Counted from the stretch's first letter, positions 9,547 to 21,734 are shown. The stretch is 64,000 bases of DNA from Halothiobacillaceae bacterium (GCA_028696185.1 JAQVHL010000006.1:1-64000), one strand, 5' to 3'. The notes: generated by a model from the letters alone, not told the origin. Numbers and translations are program-made.

Positions 9547-9693
9547 CTTGGATGCCGGAAAGCGCCGCCAGCCCTTTTTCAGCTCACCTGCCGCGGTGCT
9601 TATTGTCCGCTTCGGGTTCAGGATCATGACGGGCATTGGAGGCGTCAGGTACTTGGCGTGCCTGATGTTCGATCAAGCCATCCATGGCTTGTC

Positions 9694-9724
9694 TTGACAG
9701 GCGTTTTTCAACATCCCGTAAGAT
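9694..9724 (+). promoter_or_regulatory. Candidate sigma-70 promoter for a small RNA
   Basis: A perfect -35 TTGACA (9694-9699) is followed by TAAGAT (9719-9724) at a 19-base spacing (or GTAAGA at 18), then a GC-rich discriminator GTGCGG. No open reading frame on the plus strand follows before the hemE terminus, so if it fires it should make a short non-coding transcript. An 8-bp inverted repeat CAAGCCAT/ATGGCTTG (9674-9691) lies just upstream and could be an operator. Confidence 0.4.
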
Positions 9725-9730
9725 GTGCGG

Positions 9731-9795
9731 CCGGAGTAGTCCATCTTGAACGATGGGTATGAGCCCCCGGTCTTTGCAGGAACCGGGGGGCGACA
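9731..9795 (+). ncRNA. Candidate small RNA between the 9546 stop and hemE
   Basis: Downstream of the candidate promoter the sequence can fold as two hairpins in series: CCATC/GATGG with a 6-base loop (9741-9756), and CCCCCGGT/ACCGGGGG with a 10-base loop (9764-9789). There is no poly-T after the second hairpin, so termination is unclear; the same hairpin lies after the hemE stop and could serve hemE from the other strand. No Rfam family is recognised by eye. Confidence 0.3.
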
Positions 9796-9796
9796 A

Positions 9797-12820
<3,024 letters not shown>

Positions 12821-12851
12821 CGAACCGTCTCCGTGAGTGGCCGGGCGGGTA

Positions 12852-13067
12852 TCAGTACAGGCGGGTACGACGAGCCTGTTCCTTCGCGAGGCGCTTCTGG
12901 TTGCGCTTCACGGCTGCAGCCGCCTTGCGCTTGCGCTCGGTGGTCGGCTTCTCGTAGAACTCGCGGGCGCGCAGTTCGGTGATGATACCGGCCTTTTCGC
13001 AGGTGCGCTTGAAGCGGCGCACCGCGACTTCGAAGGGTTCGTTCTCTTTGACGCGTACAGAGGGCAT
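12852..13067 (-). CDS. rpsU: 30S ribosomal protein S21
   Basis: S21 is needed for initiation on natural mRNAs. The 71-residue product begins [21 protein letters not shown] and ends in a basic tail ([13 protein letters not shown]), exactly the family form. An in-frame upstream ATG at 13100 would add 11 residues not seen in S21. Promoter and leader are described separately. It is divergent from tsaD, the standard gammaproteobacterial layout. Confidence 0.97.
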   Translation of the reverse strand: MPSVRVKENEPFEVAVRRFKRTCEKAGIITELRAREFYEKPTTERKRKAAAAVKRNQKRLAKEQARRTRLY

Positions 13068-13100
13068 CAGGCGTTTCCGTAGGTTTGAATTCGTGATCAT

Positions 13101-13121
13101 GGCCCGTTCGGGTTTCGGGCC
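13101..13121 (-). promoter_or_regulatory. Stem-loop in the rpsU leader
   Basis: A 6-bp perfect stem GGCCCG/CGGGCC encloses a 9-base loop within the untranslated leader of rpsU, about 34 bases before the start. Ribosomal protein leaders often carry autoregulatory structures; that this one does is inference. Confidence 0.4.
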
Positions 13122-13137
13122 GGTTTAAAGCCGCAAC

Positions 13138-13165
13138 ATTATACTTTCGGGGCGAGAGGATGCAA
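13138..13165 (-). promoter_or_regulatory. Sigma-70 promoter of rpsU
   Basis: On the minus strand a consensus -10 TATAAT (13143-13138) lies 16 bases after TTGCAT (13165-13160). It would give an rpsU leader of roughly 65 bases. Confidence 0.75.
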
Positions 13166-13200
13166 CAATAGACGCCTTTTTCCTGCGGGGGGTGTGGCGG

Positions 13201-14229
13201 ATGCGCGTGCTGGGGATCGAATCATCCTGCGATGAGACCGGGGTTGCCCTGTATGACACGGAGCGGGGTTTACTCGCCCATGCGCTCTACAGTCAGGTCG
13301 ATTTACACGCGCTCTATGGCGGGGTGGTGCCGGAGCTGGCCTCCCGCGACCATGTGAGGCGGATTGCTCCCCTGTTGCGCGAGGTCTTCTTGCAGGCCGG
13401 AATCGATTTTGGCGCGGTTGATGGTGTGGCCTATACCGCCGGGCCGGGCTTGATGGGTGCCTTGATGGTGGGGGCTGCGGTGGCCAAGGGGCTTGGGACG
13501 GCCTGGTCGGTTCCCTCGCTGGGGGTTCATCATATGGAAGCTCATCTTCTGGCGCCTTTTCTGGAGCCGGATGCTCCCGCGTTTCCGTTCGTCGCCTTGC
13601 TGGTCTCCGGTGGGCATACCTTATTGGTTGATGTGGTGGGGCTGGGCAGTTACCGCGTGCTCGGTGAGTCTATCGATGATGCGGCCGGTGAGGCCTTCGA
13701 CAAAACGGCGAAGCTGATGGGACTGGGGTATCCCGGTGGCGCGGCATTGGCTCAGCTTGCGGCTGAGGGCGGTCCGGGCGCGTTGAGTTTTCCGCGCCCG
13801 ATGCTGGATCGGCCCGGCTGCGATTTCAGTTTCAGCGGATTGAAGACCGCAGCGCTGCATGCGCTGGCGCGCGCGCGGCAGGAGCCGTCTCTGCGCCTTG
13901 CGGATGTGGCCTGGGCCTTTGAGGAGGCGGTGGTCGAGACCTTGGTGGTCAAGTCCGAGCGGGCGCTGGAGCTTGCAGGACGTGACCGTCTGGTGGTGGC
14001 GGGGGGGGTGGGCGCCAACCAGCGTCTGCGCGCGCGTCTGCGTGAACGCCTGGGGGCTCGGGGCGCTTGTGTACACTACCCGCGTATCGCTTTTTGTACG
14101 GATAACGGTGCAATGGTGGCGTTGGTCGGTGCCTTGCGTCTGGCGCAGGGGGAGCGGGATGCCGATTCGGGTTTTCGTACACGACCGCGCTGGAGCCTGG
14201 CGGAGTTGCAGGTCCCAAAGGGCGCTTGA
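13201..14229 (+). CDS. tsaD: tRNA threonylcarbamoyladenosine transferase TsaD
   Basis: TsaD places the threonylcarbamoyl group on A37 of ANN-decoding tRNAs, working with TsaB and TsaE. Signatures: [14 protein letters not shown] at the N-terminus, the metal-binding HHMEAH motif (about residue 110), LVSGGHT and the [12 protein letters not shown] phosphate loop. ATG 13201 gives 342 residues, the family length; a GTG nine bases upstream is in frame but less likely. The end faces plsY with six bases between stops. Confidence 0.96.
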   Translation: MRVLGIESSCDETGVALYDTERGLLAHALYSQVDLHALYGGVVPELASRDHVRRIAPLLREVFLQAGIDFGAVDGVAYTAGPGLMGALMVGAAVAKGLGTAWSVPSLGVHHMEAHLLAPFLEPDAPAFPFVALLVSGGHTLLVDVVGLGSYRVLGESIDDAAGEAFDKTAKLMGLGYPGGAALAQLAAEGGPGALSFPRPMLDRPGCDFSFSGLKTAALHALARARQEPSLRLADVAWAFEEAVVETLVVKSERALELAGRDRLVVAGGVGANQRLRARLRERLGARGACVHYPRIAFCTDNGAMVALVGALRLAQGERDADSGFRTRPRWSLAELQVPKGA

Positions 14230-14235
14230 GGCGTG

Positions 14236-14868
14236 TTAGTTGGATGCGGGCTCGCTTTTCTTGCGCTGCCCGATGCGCGACTCCTCACCGCGCACCAGGC
14301 GGCGGATATTGCCGTGATGGCGCTGGATGAGCAGCAGGGACAACGTGGCAACCGCAAGGATGAGTGGGGTCTCGGGGAGTAACCACCAGGTCAGCGGTGT
14401 TGCACTGAGCGCGGCGATCAGTGCCGCCAGCGAGGAGTAGCGTGTCAGGGCGGCGACCGCAAGCCAGACGCCGAGCACCAGGAGGCCCAGCAAGGGGGAG
14501 AGCCCGAGCAGCACACCCAATGCAGTGGCTACCCCCTTGCCGCCACGGAAACCAAAAAAAACCGGGTAGAGGTGCCCAAGAAAGGCCGCCACGGCAACCA
14601 GCGCCAGTGCGCTGGAGTCAAGATCGAGTGCGTGTGTGATGGCAACAGGGATGACGCCCTTGGCTATATCGCCGATCAGCGTCAGGATGGCCGGCCAGCG
14701 TCCCCCCTGGCGCAGCATGTTGGTTGCGCCAGGATTGCCCGATCCAGTGGTGCGCGGATCGGGCAATCCGAACAGGCGGGCGGTGAGGATGGCGGTGGAG
14801 ATCGAGCCCATCAGGTAGGCAAAGACGATCATTGGCAGGGTAAACGGGTGGGCGAGTGCCTCGGGCAT
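14236..14868 (-). CDS. plsY: Acyl-phosphate glycerol-3-phosphate acyltransferase PlsY
   Basis: PlsY makes lysophosphatidic acid from acyl-phosphate at the inner membrane. The 210-residue protein has about five membrane helices, with the three conserved cytoplasmic motifs: GSISTA near 20, SGNPGATNMLR near 43 and FGFRGGKGVATALG near 105. The C-terminal tail is charged and about ten residues longer than usual. Convergent with tsaD, a typical neighbour. Confidence 0.95.
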   Translation of the reverse strand: MPEALAHPFTLPMIVFAYLMGSISTAILTARLFGLPDPRTTGSGNPGATNMLRQGGRWPAILTLIGDIAKGVIPVAITHALDLDSSALALVAVAAFLGHLYPVFFGFRGGKGVATALGVLLGLSPLLGLLVLGVWLAVAALTRYSSLAALIAALSATPLTWWLLPETPLILAVATLSLLLIQRHHGNIRRLVRGEESRIGQRKKSEPASN

Positions 14869-14942
14869 CGGGGTGTCGTCGGTTTGGGCGAAATGCGGCG
14901 CATGATACCTGTGTGGGAGTGTGTCTTGAAGTGGAGTGTCTT

Positions 14943-15710
14943 ATGAAAGCGTGCGGTGACTCCCCCCCCTTGGTTCTGCTTCACGGTTGGGGAATGCACG
15001 CGGGCGTGTGGTCAGAGGTGATCGACCGGTTGGACTGGGCGGGGGAGGTGATCTGCCCGCAGTGGCCGGGGCATGGTGGCAATGTCCAGCAGGCGGGGGC
15101 GGCAGAGCCGGCGATGTGGCTCTCCTGCGCACGGCCGGAAATCCCGCAGGGGGCGGTGTGGGTCGGTTGGTCCCTGGGGGGCTTGCTGGCGTTTTCCGAT
15201 GCGGCCTATGCCTATGAGCCGCTGGGCATCCTGGCCGTTGCGTCTACGCCGCGTTTCCGTCGGGCTCCGGATTGGCCTCATGGCATGACGGCCGAGGGTT
15301 TGGATGATTTCAAAGGGCGTCTGGCGCGGCATCCAGGGCAGTTGCTGCGACGTTTCCGTTCCCTGTTGGTGCTGGGGGAGGAAGACGCGCGCCGCGCACA
15401 GTGTGCTGAGCGGCTGGAGGCGCTGGCTCGGCCTGTCGATCCGCTGGCCCTGGCGCAGGGTTTGGGTTTGCTCGACGGATTTGATGCCTGTGAGACTCTG
15501 GGTCGGGCGCCCTGCCCAGTGCGCTTTTTGCTCGGGGTGAACGATCCACTCGTTCCTGTGTCCTTGAGCGACTGGTTGCAGGCGCGAGGCTGGGGCTGTC
15601 AGTGTGTGGAGGCCGGGCATCTGTTGCCGCTATGCGAACCTGATCGTGTGGCTGGGGAGATTCGTCGGTTTGCTCAGGCGCTGCAGGGCGTGACAGGGGA
15701 AAATAAATAA
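14943..15710 (+). CDS. bioH: Pimeloyl-ACP methyl ester carboxylesterase BioH
   Basis: BioH removes the methyl group from pimeloyl-ACP methyl ester, ending the early branch of biotin synthesis. The 255-residue alpha/beta hydrolase has the oxyanion segment LLHGWGMHAGVW, the nucleophile elbow GWSLGG, the acid in GVNDPLVP and the His in EAGHLLPL. ATG 14943 follows GGAG at a good distance; longer in-frame starts have none. The stop overlaps the bioC start region (TAATGA at 15708-15713). Confidence 0.93.
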   Translation: MKACGDSPPLVLLHGWGMHAGVWSEVIDRLDWAGEVICPQWPGHGGNVQQAGAAEPAMWLSCARPEIPQGAVWVGWSLGGLLAFSDAAYAYEPLGILAVASTPRFRRAPDWPHGMTAEGLDDFKGRLARHPGQLLRRFRSLLVLGEEDARRAQCAERLEALARPVDPLALAQGLGLLDGFDACETLGRAPCPVRFLLGVNDPLVPVSLSDWLQARGWGCQCVEAGHLLPLCEPDRVAGEIRRFAQALQGVTGENK

Positions 15711-16591
15711 TGAGTGAATACGAGCTTGATCGACGTCGTGTGCGACGAGCCTTCGACCGTGCCGCCGGTCGTTACGATGATCGGGCGGTGTTGCAGGCTG
15801 AGGTGCGGACCCGTTTGCTGGAACGGCTGGATTATCTGCGTGTGGAACCGGCAAATCTGCTGGATCTGGGGACAGGAACAGGGCACGCCCTGGATGGCTT
15901 GCGGCGCCGGTTTTCCGCCGCGCGGGTGCTGGGGCTGGATTTGTCCGAGTGCATGCTGGATCGGGCCCGGCGGCGGGGGCGGCTGTTTTCGCGCCCGCGC
16001 GTGATTTGCGCGGATATGGAGTCGCTTCCTATTGCGGATCAAAGTGTTGATCTTGTTTTCTCAAGTCTTGCCTTGCAATGGAGTACGCGCCCGGAGCAAG
16101 TGTTTGCCGAGGTGCGTCGGGTGTTGCGTCCCGGTGGCGTGTTCAGCTTTGCCACGCTGGGGCCGGATACCCTGCGCGAATTACGCGATGCCTGGGGCGA
16201 TGGGGGGCGGGTCCATGCCTTTTTCGATATGCACGACTTGGGCGACGCGCTGATGCGTGTCGGTTTGCGCGAGGTTGTGATGGATGTCGAGCGTCTGGTA
16301 CTGACCTACCCCACGGTGCGAGATGTGCTGGAAGACCTGCGTGGAATCGGGGCCGCAAACGCACTGCAGGGGCGGTCCCGGGGGTTGTTGGGGCGTGAGT
16401 CGTACCGGCAGATGGAGCGACGCTACGAGGCCTGGCGTGACGAGGCCGGTACACTGCCGGCGACCTACGAGGTGGTCTATGGTCAGGCTTGGTGTCCGGC
16501 GCCCTTGTCTCCGGCTGAAAATGAAAAAAAGCCCCTGAGAGAGTTCTTTGTTCCGTTGGAGCGCATTCGCAACAATAAAAATATTCTATAA
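15710..16591 (+). CDS. bioC: Malonyl-ACP O-methyltransferase BioC
   Basis: BioC methylates malonyl-ACP so that fatty acid synthase can build the pimeloyl chain, the partner step to BioH. The N-terminal RRRVRRAFDRAAGRYD is typical of BioC; the SAM motif is LLDLGTGTGHALDG (about 45-58), and SSLALQWSTRPE marks the motif-II region. 293 residues is slightly longer than E. coli BioC, the excess being at the C-terminus. bioB/F/D/A are not in the window. Confidence 0.93.
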   Translation: MSEYELDRRRVRRAFDRAAGRYDDRAVLQAEVRTRLLERLDYLRVEPANLLDLGTGTGHALDGLRRRFSAARVLGLDLSECMLDRARRRGRLFSRPRVICADMESLPIADQSVDLVFSSLALQWSTRPEQVFAEVRRVLRPGGVFSFATLGPDTLRELRDAWGDGGRVHAFFDMHDLGDALMRVGLREVVMDVERLVLTYPTVRDVLEDLRGIGAANALQGRSRGLLGRESYRQMERRYEAWRDEAGTLPATYEVVYGQAWCPAPLSPAENEKKPLREFFVPLERIRNNKNIL

Positions 16592-16780
16592 AGTCAATTT
16601 AAGAATTTATTAACATATTTTTTTCTTATTTGTTTCAATTGGTTACGATGAATATGTGAAAAATCTTTAGCGGGTGGCTTGGTTTTAGGGGGGGCGGGTT
16701 TGGATTACTATACCGGTGCCTAAAACCCAGGCGGCCTTGCATGCGCAAGGTACAACAATAACCTGCTGAGGAGTTCCGCG
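16592..16780. other. AT-rich leader region of the cco operon
   Basis: Between bioC and ccoN lies a clearly AT-rich stretch (16592-16675) unlike the surrounding coding DNA, then a G-rich segment. A 9-bp inverted repeat GGTTTTAGG/CCTAAAACC (16681-16689 and 16719-16727) spans 29 bases and is followed by a small stem CCTTGC/GCAAGG (16735-16750). GAGGAG precedes the ccoN start. I could not find a TTGAT-N4-ATCAA FNR/Anr site, which is the usual control element of such operons, and I assign no promoter. Confidence 0.5.
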
Positions 16781-18244
16781 ATGTCGACTAGTGCAGCCGT
16801 TGCGACCGCCGCGCCGGCGGAGCAATACAACTACGACATTGTCAAGAAGTTCTCCATCATGGCCCTCGTGTGGGGCGTGTTGGGGATGCTTGCCGGTGTC
16901 TACATCGCCAGTGAGCTGGCGTGGCCGTTCCTGAATTTCAACACGCCGGAAATTACCTTCGGTCGTTTGCGTCCCGTGCATACGACACTGGTGATCTTCG
17001 GTTTCGGTGGCAGCGCGCTGTTCGCGACGTCGTATTACATCGTGCAGCGCACGTGCCAGGCCCGTCTCTGGGGTGGCAAGTGGCTGCCCGAGTTCACCTT
17101 CTGGGGCTGGCAGGTGGGTGTCGGTGGTGGCGCCATCCTCTACATGCTGGGCTTCACCCAGGGGCGTGAGTACGCCGAGTTCGTATGGCAGCTGGACCTT
17201 GCGATTACCGTCGTATGGGTGGCCTATTTCCTGGTCTTCACCATGACGCTGCGCAACCGCAGCCAGCCGCATATCTATGTGGCGAACTGGTTCTTCATGT
17301 CTTTCATCCTTGCTGTCGCTCTGCTGCACATCTTCAACAACCTGGCCGTGCCGGTGTCCATCACCAGTCTGCACTCCTACAGCTTGTTCTCCGGTGTGCA
17401 GGATGCGATGACCCAGTGGTGGTACGGGCATAACGCCGTAGGCTTCTTCCTGACCGCCGCGTTCCTGGGCATGATGTACTACTTCGTGCCGAAGCAGGCG
17501 GGTCGTCCGGTTTACTCCTACCGTCTGTCCATCGTTCATTTCTGGGCGCTGTCCTTCCTGTACATGTGGGCGGGTACCCACCACCTGCACTGGACCGCAA
17601 TTCCGGACTGGACTTCCACCCTGGCCGCAACCTTCTCCATCCTGCTGCTCCTGCCGTCCTGGGGTGGCATGATCAACGGCATCATGACCCTGTCTGGCGC
17701 CTGGGAAAAGCTGCGCACCGACCCGATCATGCTGTTCCTGATCACCGCGCTGGCCTTCTACGGCATGTCGACCTTCGAGGGTCCGATGATGTCCCTGAAG
17801 TCCGTCAACGCACTGTCCCACTACACCGACTGGACCGTGGGTCATGTGCACTCCGGTGCGCTGGGCTGGGTGGCCATGGTGTCCATGGGTTCCATGTACC
17901 ACATGGTTCCGCGTCTGTGGGGCACCACCATTTACAGTCTCAAGCTGATCTACGTTCACTTCTGGCTCGCGACCATCGGCATCGTCCTGTACATCGCTTC
18001 GCTGTGGGTGGCTGGTATCGGTCAGGGTCTGATGCTGCGTGCCTTCGATGAGTACGGCAACCTGGCTTACACCTTCATCGAAACCGTGACCTTCATGCAT
18101 CTGCCGTACGTTGTCCGTGCCATTGGTGGGATGTTCTTCCTCGCTGGCATGCTGCTGATGGTTTACAACCTTTACATGACCATCGTGGGTGCCCGTCGCA
18201 CCGTGGGCGTCAATGCTCCCGCCGCCGCTGTGGCGCATGGCTGA
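16781..18244 (+). CDS. ccoN: cbb3-type cytochrome c oxidase subunit I
   Basis: CcoN is the catalytic haem-copper subunit, reducing oxygen with high affinity in the inner membrane. The 487-residue protein has about twelve membrane helices, the low-spin haem region [14 protein letters not shown], the [18 protein letters not shown] helix with the copper/active-site histidine, AGTHHLHW (paired histidines) and the [11 protein letters not shown] helix. First gene of ccoNOQP; GAGGAG precedes the start. Confidence 0.97.
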   Translation: MSTSAAVATAAPAEQYNYDIVKKFSIMALVWGVLGMLAGVYIASELAWPFLNFNTPEITFGRLRPVHTTLVIFGFGGSALFATSYYIVQRTCQARLWGGKWLPEFTFWGWQVGVGGGAILYMLGFTQGREYAEFVWQLDLAITVVWVAYFLVFTMTLRNRSQPHIYVANWFFMSFILAVALLHIFNNLAVPVSITSLHSYSLFSGVQDAMTQWWYGHNAVGFFLTAAFLGMMYYFVPKQAGRPVYSYRLSIVHFWALSFLYMWAGTHHLHWTAIPDWTSTLAATFSILLLLPSWGGMINGIMTLSGAWEKLRTDPIMLFLITALAFYGMSTFEGPMMSLKSVNALSHYTDWTVGHVHSGALGWVAMVSMGSMYHMVPRLWGTTIYSLKLIYVHFWLATIGIVLYIASLWVAGIGQGLMLRAFDEYGNLAYTFIETVTFMHLPYVVRAIGGMFFLAGMLLMVYNLYMTIVGARRTVGVNAPAAAVAHG

Positions 18245-18266
18245 TCGCAGGCAATGGTGAAAACAC

Positions 18267-19001
18267 ATGAAGCATGAAAGCGTAGAAATCAACTCCGGCC
18301 TGCTGATCGTCCTCACTCTGGTGGCAATCAGCATCGGTGGTCTGGTCGAGATCGTCCCGCTGTTCCACATCAAGGACACAGTAGAAGAGGTAAAGGGGGT
18401 GCGTCCGTACACCCCGCTTGAGCAGCGTGGCCGTGATCTGTACATCCGTGAAGGCTGCTATGCCTGCCACTCGCAGATGATCCGTCCGTTCCGTGACGAG
18501 ATGATGCGTTATGGTCATTATTCGCTGGGTGCCGAGTCCAAGTACGACCACCCCTTCCAGTGGGGTTCCAAGCGTACCGGTCCGGATCTGGCCCGTGTTG
18601 GTGGTAAATACTCCGACGAGTGGCAGACTCAGCATATGGTCAATCCGCAGGCGCTGGTCCCGGATTCGGTCATGCCCCCGTACCCCTGGCTCCTGAGCAC
18701 CGAGCTGGACTACTCCGACATCGAACAGCGCATGATCGCCCTGAAGCGTACCGGTGTGCCTTACTCGCTGTCCGAGGAGGAGTTCCGTCGCAACGTCGAG
18801 GAGTATGGCGAGGAGATGGCGAAGAAGCTGCATATCCCCAACGCGAAGGCCACGCTTGAAGAGCAAGCCAAGTCGCGCAACTGGGATGGCGATCCTTCGC
18901 GCGTCACCGAAATGGACGCCATGGTGGCCTACCTGCAAATGCTGGGCACCCTGGTCGATTTCAGCCAGTACGAAGAAGGCTATTTTGCCAAGTTCCGTTG
19001 A
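18267..19001 (+). CDS. ccoO: cbb3-type cytochrome c oxidase subunit II (mono-haem cytochrome c)
   Basis: CcoO passes electrons to CcoN. The 244-residue protein has one N-terminal membrane helix (about 12-34), then a periplasmic cytochrome c domain with the haem site CYACHS (about residue 69) and a distal Met in the SVMPPYPWL segment. The spacing to ccoN is 22 bp. Confidence 0.97.
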   Translation: MKHESVEINSGLLIVLTLVAISIGGLVEIVPLFHIKDTVEEVKGVRPYTPLEQRGRDLYIREGCYACHSQMIRPFRDEMMRYGHYSLGAESKYDHPFQWGSKRTGPDLARVGGKYSDEWQTQHMVNPQALVPDSVMPPYPWLLSTELDYSDIEQRMIALKRTGVPYSLSEEEFRRNVEEYGEEMAKKLHIPNAKATLEEQAKSRNWDGDPSRVTEMDAMVAYLQMLGTLVDFSQYEEGYFAKFR

Positions 19002-19025
19002 TCTCGGATTGAAGAGGGTACGATT

Positions 19026-19241
19026 GTGATTACTGACGTGTTTGCATGGCTGGGTGACTTGGGTAATTCCAAACAGCTTTCGCTGGTCATCTTCTTTGTC
19101 ACGTTCGTCGCGATCGTGCTCTATGTCTTCACTGGCAAGAAACGCAAGGAGCGGCTGGAGTCGTACAAGAACATTCCATTTCTGGACGACGATGAAGGTC
19201 GCCCCGTGTCCAAGGACAATCAGGGGAATAAAAATCCATGA
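19026..19241 (+). CDS. ccoQ: cbb3-type oxidase small subunit CcoQ
   Basis: A 71-residue protein with one membrane helix (about 18-37) and a charged cytoplasmic tail (GKKRKERLESYKNIPF), as in CcoQ/FixQ, which stabilises the oxidase complex. It begins with GTG; GAGGG lies eight bases upstream. Its stop overlaps the ccoP start by four bases. Confidence 0.93.
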   Translation: MITDVFAWLGDLGNSKQLSLVIFFVTFVAIVLYVFTGKKRKERLESYKNIPFLDDDEGRPVSKDNQGNKNP

Positions 19242-20146
19242 GCACGAATAACACGAGCAAAGAGGTGGAAACCACCGGTCACGTCTGGGACGGCGACCTG
19301 CGGGAGTACAGCAATCCGCTGCCGAGCTGGTGGCTGTGGACTTTCTACGGCACCATCGTTTTCTCGCTGATCTACTGGGTTCTGTACCCGACGTGGCCGA
19401 TCGGCAATGACTTCACCAAGGGTATCAAGACCATTGAGGTGAAGGACGAGCAAGGCAAGGTGATCTATGACGGTCACTGGAACACGCGCGCCCTGCTTCT
19501 TGATGAGATGCGCAACAGTCCGGCCGCCCTTCGTCAGAAAGAGGGCATCGAAATGGTCAAGAATGCATCCTATGAGCAGATCCTGGCCAGTCCGGAGATG
19601 ATGTCCTTTGCGCGTTCCATGGCCAAAGGTCTGTTCGGTGACTACTGCGCGGCCTGCCATGGTACCGGTGGTCAGGGTGTGCTGCCTTATTTCCCGAACC
19701 TGGCCGATGATGATTGGCTTTGGGGGGGGAAGGTTGAAAACATCCAGAAGGCCATCACCAGTGGCCTGAAGGGGAATATGCCCGGCTTCCCGACCATTCA
19801 GGGGCAAGCGCTGGATGATCTGGCCCTGTATGTCCTGAGTCTGTCCGGCGAGAAGGTCGATGCCGCCGCGGCCGAGCGTGGCAAGAAAGGCTATGCCATG
19901 TGCATGGGCTGTCACGGTGCCGATGGCAAGGGCAATGCCATGCTGGGTGCGCCGAATCTGACCGACAAGGTCTGGACGGTAGCCAACGTGCCCGGTGCGG
20001 GTAGTATTGAGGGCATGAAGCAGGAAATTACCAATGTGATTCACAAGGGTATCAAGCGCGAAATGCCGGCGTTCGGGCACCGCCTGAAGGATTACGAGAT
20101 CAAGATGCTGACCGTTTACGTCCACGAAATGGGCGGCGGCAAGTAA
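19238..20146 (+). CDS. ccoP: cbb3-type cytochrome c oxidase subunit III (di-haem cytochrome c)
   Basis: CcoP takes electrons from soluble cytochrome c or the bc1 complex. Two haem sites, CAACHG (about residue 137) and CMGCHG (about 225), lie after a membrane helix at about 30-52 (WWLWTFYGTIVFSLIYWVLY). The N-terminus has the family phrase TTGHVWDGDLREYSNPLP. 302 residues is normal. A run of eight G residues (19722-19729) lies inside the gene without breaking the frame. Confidence 0.97.
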   Translation: MSTNNTSKEVETTGHVWDGDLREYSNPLPSWWLWTFYGTIVFSLIYWVLYPTWPIGNDFTKGIKTIEVKDEQGKVIYDGHWNTRALLLDEMRNSPAALRQKEGIEMVKNASYEQILASPEMMSFARSMAKGLFGDYCAACHGTGGQGVLPYFPNLADDDWLWGGKVENIQKAITSGLKGNMPGFPTIQGQALDDLALYVLSLSGEKVDAAAAERGKKGYAMCMGCHGADGKGNAMLGAPNLTDKVWTVANVPGAGSIEGMKQEITNVIHKGIKREMPAFGHRLKDYEIKMLTVYVHEMGGGK

Positions 20147-20183
20147 CAATTCTCGTTACCGATACGAAATATTTATGCTTTAT

Positions 20184-20208
20184 CAATGCCGGCTTTATGC
20201 CGGCATTG
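20184..20208. terminator. 10-bp perfect hairpin after ccoP
   Basis: CAATGCCGGC/GCCGGCATTG with a 5-base loop TTTAT lies 37 bases after the ccoP stop. No T-run follows on either strand, so it may stabilise the ccoNOQP mRNA 3' end or attenuate rather than act as a full terminator. Confidence 0.5.
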
Positions 20209-20226
20209 TCATATGCTAAAAAGACT

Positions 20227-20264
20227 CGTCGAAAGCGGATTTGCATGAAATTCCGTTTTCGACG
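20227..20264 (+). repeat. 13-bp inverted repeat ahead of ccoG
   Basis: The arms 20227-20239 and 20252-20264 pair over 13 positions with one G-U, around a 12-base loop. It lies between the ccoP hairpin and the ccoG start, 52 bases before it. It could be a leader hairpin or an operator; TATAAA at 20275-20280 just after it may be a -10 box for ccoG. Confidence 0.5.
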
Positions 20265-20316
20265 GTTCAAAGACTATAAAATGCCGTCGGGCCGACAAGC
20301 CTGCGAGGAGAGCCTC

Positions 20317-21732
20317 ATGTCAGAATCCGCCGAGCCGCAACTTTACCAGTCGCGCATTCCCATCCACCCCCGCTCCATCAAGGGCAAGTTCCGCACGTTC
20401 AAGACCGGGGTTCTGGTGTTGGCCTACGCGGTGTTTTTTCTTCTGCCGTGGTTGCGATGGGATCGCCCCGTGGGCGCGAATCAGGCCATCCTGTTCGATA
20501 TTCCCGAGCGGCGTTTCTACCTGTTTGACATGGTGATTCACCCCCAGGACATGTACTGGCTGGCGGTATTGCTCATCATCGCGGCCTGGCTGCTGTTCTT
20601 CGTTACGGGTCTGGTCGGGCGTGCTTTTTGCGGTTATTTCTGCTTCCAGACACTGTGGACCGATCTGTTCATGTTCGTCGAACGCTGGGTGCAGGGCGAT
20701 CGCCCGGCGCGCATGCGTCTCTTGAAGGCGCCATGGAATGGAGAGAAAACCACCAAAATCGGCCTGACCTGGTTGATCTGGTTCCTGATCGCGGTATGGT
20801 CAGGTTTCACCTTCACGGCTTACTGGGTCGATGCACCGACCTTGTTTGTCGAGTTTTTCACGCTGCAGGCGCCCACACCGGCCTATATCACCACCGGCTT
20901 GCTTACGCTGACGACCTTTGTCATGGCCGGGCTGGCGCGTGAGCAGGTGTGCATTTACATGTGCCCCTACTCGCGCTTTCAGACAGTGATGTTCGACAAG
21001 GAAACCCTGCTTGTTTCCTACGATTATCCGCGTGGCGAGGCAGAAAAAGGCCGCGCTCATCTGGGCAAGGGGCTGAAAACGCAGGAGGAACGTCATGCCG
21101 CTGGCGTGGGGGACTGTATCGATTGCGGTTTGTGCGTGCAGGTGTGCCCGACCGGTATCGACATCCGCAAGGGCCTGCAGATTGCCTGTATTTCCTGTGG
21201 CCTGTGTATCGATGCCTGCGATGAAATCATGGCCAAGCAAGGTTGGCCCAAGGGCCTGATCCGCTACGCATCGGAAACGGAAATCGAGACGGGGAAAAAG
21301 CCCAGCCTGCTCAAGTTCCGCACCATTGGTTACGGTGTGGCATTGACTGCCGCGTTCATCGGTTTGACGTATGGCGTGTTGTCACGCACGCCCGTTGAGT
21401 TCTCGGTGAACCAGGTTCGCCAACCGCTGTTCGTGAGCCTGGCCGATGGGCGGGTGCAGAACAGCTATGAGCTGAAGATCCAGAACAAGACCATGAATGA
21501 ACTCGACATGGCGCTGTCCGTCGAAGGGCTGGACGGCGTCGAGATCGAGTACGGTGGTAATGTCTCGCAGATGAAGGTGCCAGCGGAAGGGCACCGCAAC
21601 TTCCTCGTGCGTCTGAAGATGCCGGCTCAGAATGCCACTGGCCAGCAGCCCTTCCGTTTCGTGATTCATGACAAGGGTGGAGCCCTGGGTCAGTTCGAAC
21701 GAACGGCCATGTTCAACTCTCCGAACAGGTAA
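20317..21732 (+). CDS. ccoG: cbb3 oxidase accessory iron-sulfur protein CcoG
   Basis: CcoG (FixG/RdxA) is a membrane polyferredoxin needed for copper delivery to cbb3 oxidase. The 471-residue form starting at ATG 20317 (GAGGAG upstream) has five membrane helices, the CGYFCFQTLW and CIYMCPYSRFQ cysteine pairs, the two 4Fe-4S motifs CIDCGLCVQVCP and CISCGLCIDACD (about 265-310), and a C-terminal Ig-like periplasmic domain. An in-frame start at 20197 would read through the inverted repeat and is less likely. Confidence 0.95.
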   Translation: MSESAEPQLYQSRIPIHPRSIKGKFRTFKTGVLVLAYAVFFLLPWLRWDRPVGANQAILFDIPERRFYLFDMVIHPQDMYWLAVLLIIAAWLLFFVTGLVGRAFCGYFCFQTLWTDLFMFVERWVQGDRPARMRLLKAPWNGEKTTKIGLTWLIWFLIAVWSGFTFTAYWVDAPTLFVEFFTLQAPTPAYITTGLLTLTTFVMAGLAREQVCIYMCPYSRFQTVMFDKETLLVSYDYPRGEAEKGRAHLGKGLKTQEERHAAGVGDCIDCGLCVQVCPTGIDIRKGLQIACISCGLCIDACDEIMAKQGWPKGLIRYASETEIETGKKPSLLKFRTIGYGVALTAAFIGLTYGVLSRTPVEFSVNQVRQPLFVSLADGRVQNSYELKIQNKTMNELDMALSVEGLDGVEIEYGGNVSQMKVPAEGHRNFLVRLKMPAQNATGQQPFRFVIHDKGGALGQFERTAMFNSPNR

Positions 21733-21734
21733 CA

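Noticed and set aside
9731-9795. A tRNA gene behind the orphan promoter
   Set aside because: The promoter looks like those of tRNA genes, but the sequence is too short and has no TpsiC arm (GTTCRA) or acceptor stem.
16685-18445. A 586-codon open frame on the minus strand opposite ccoN
   Set aside because: It is antisense to an unmistakable oxidase gene, has His/Gln/Gly-rich low-complexity composition and no domain; such frames are common opposite GC-rich genes.
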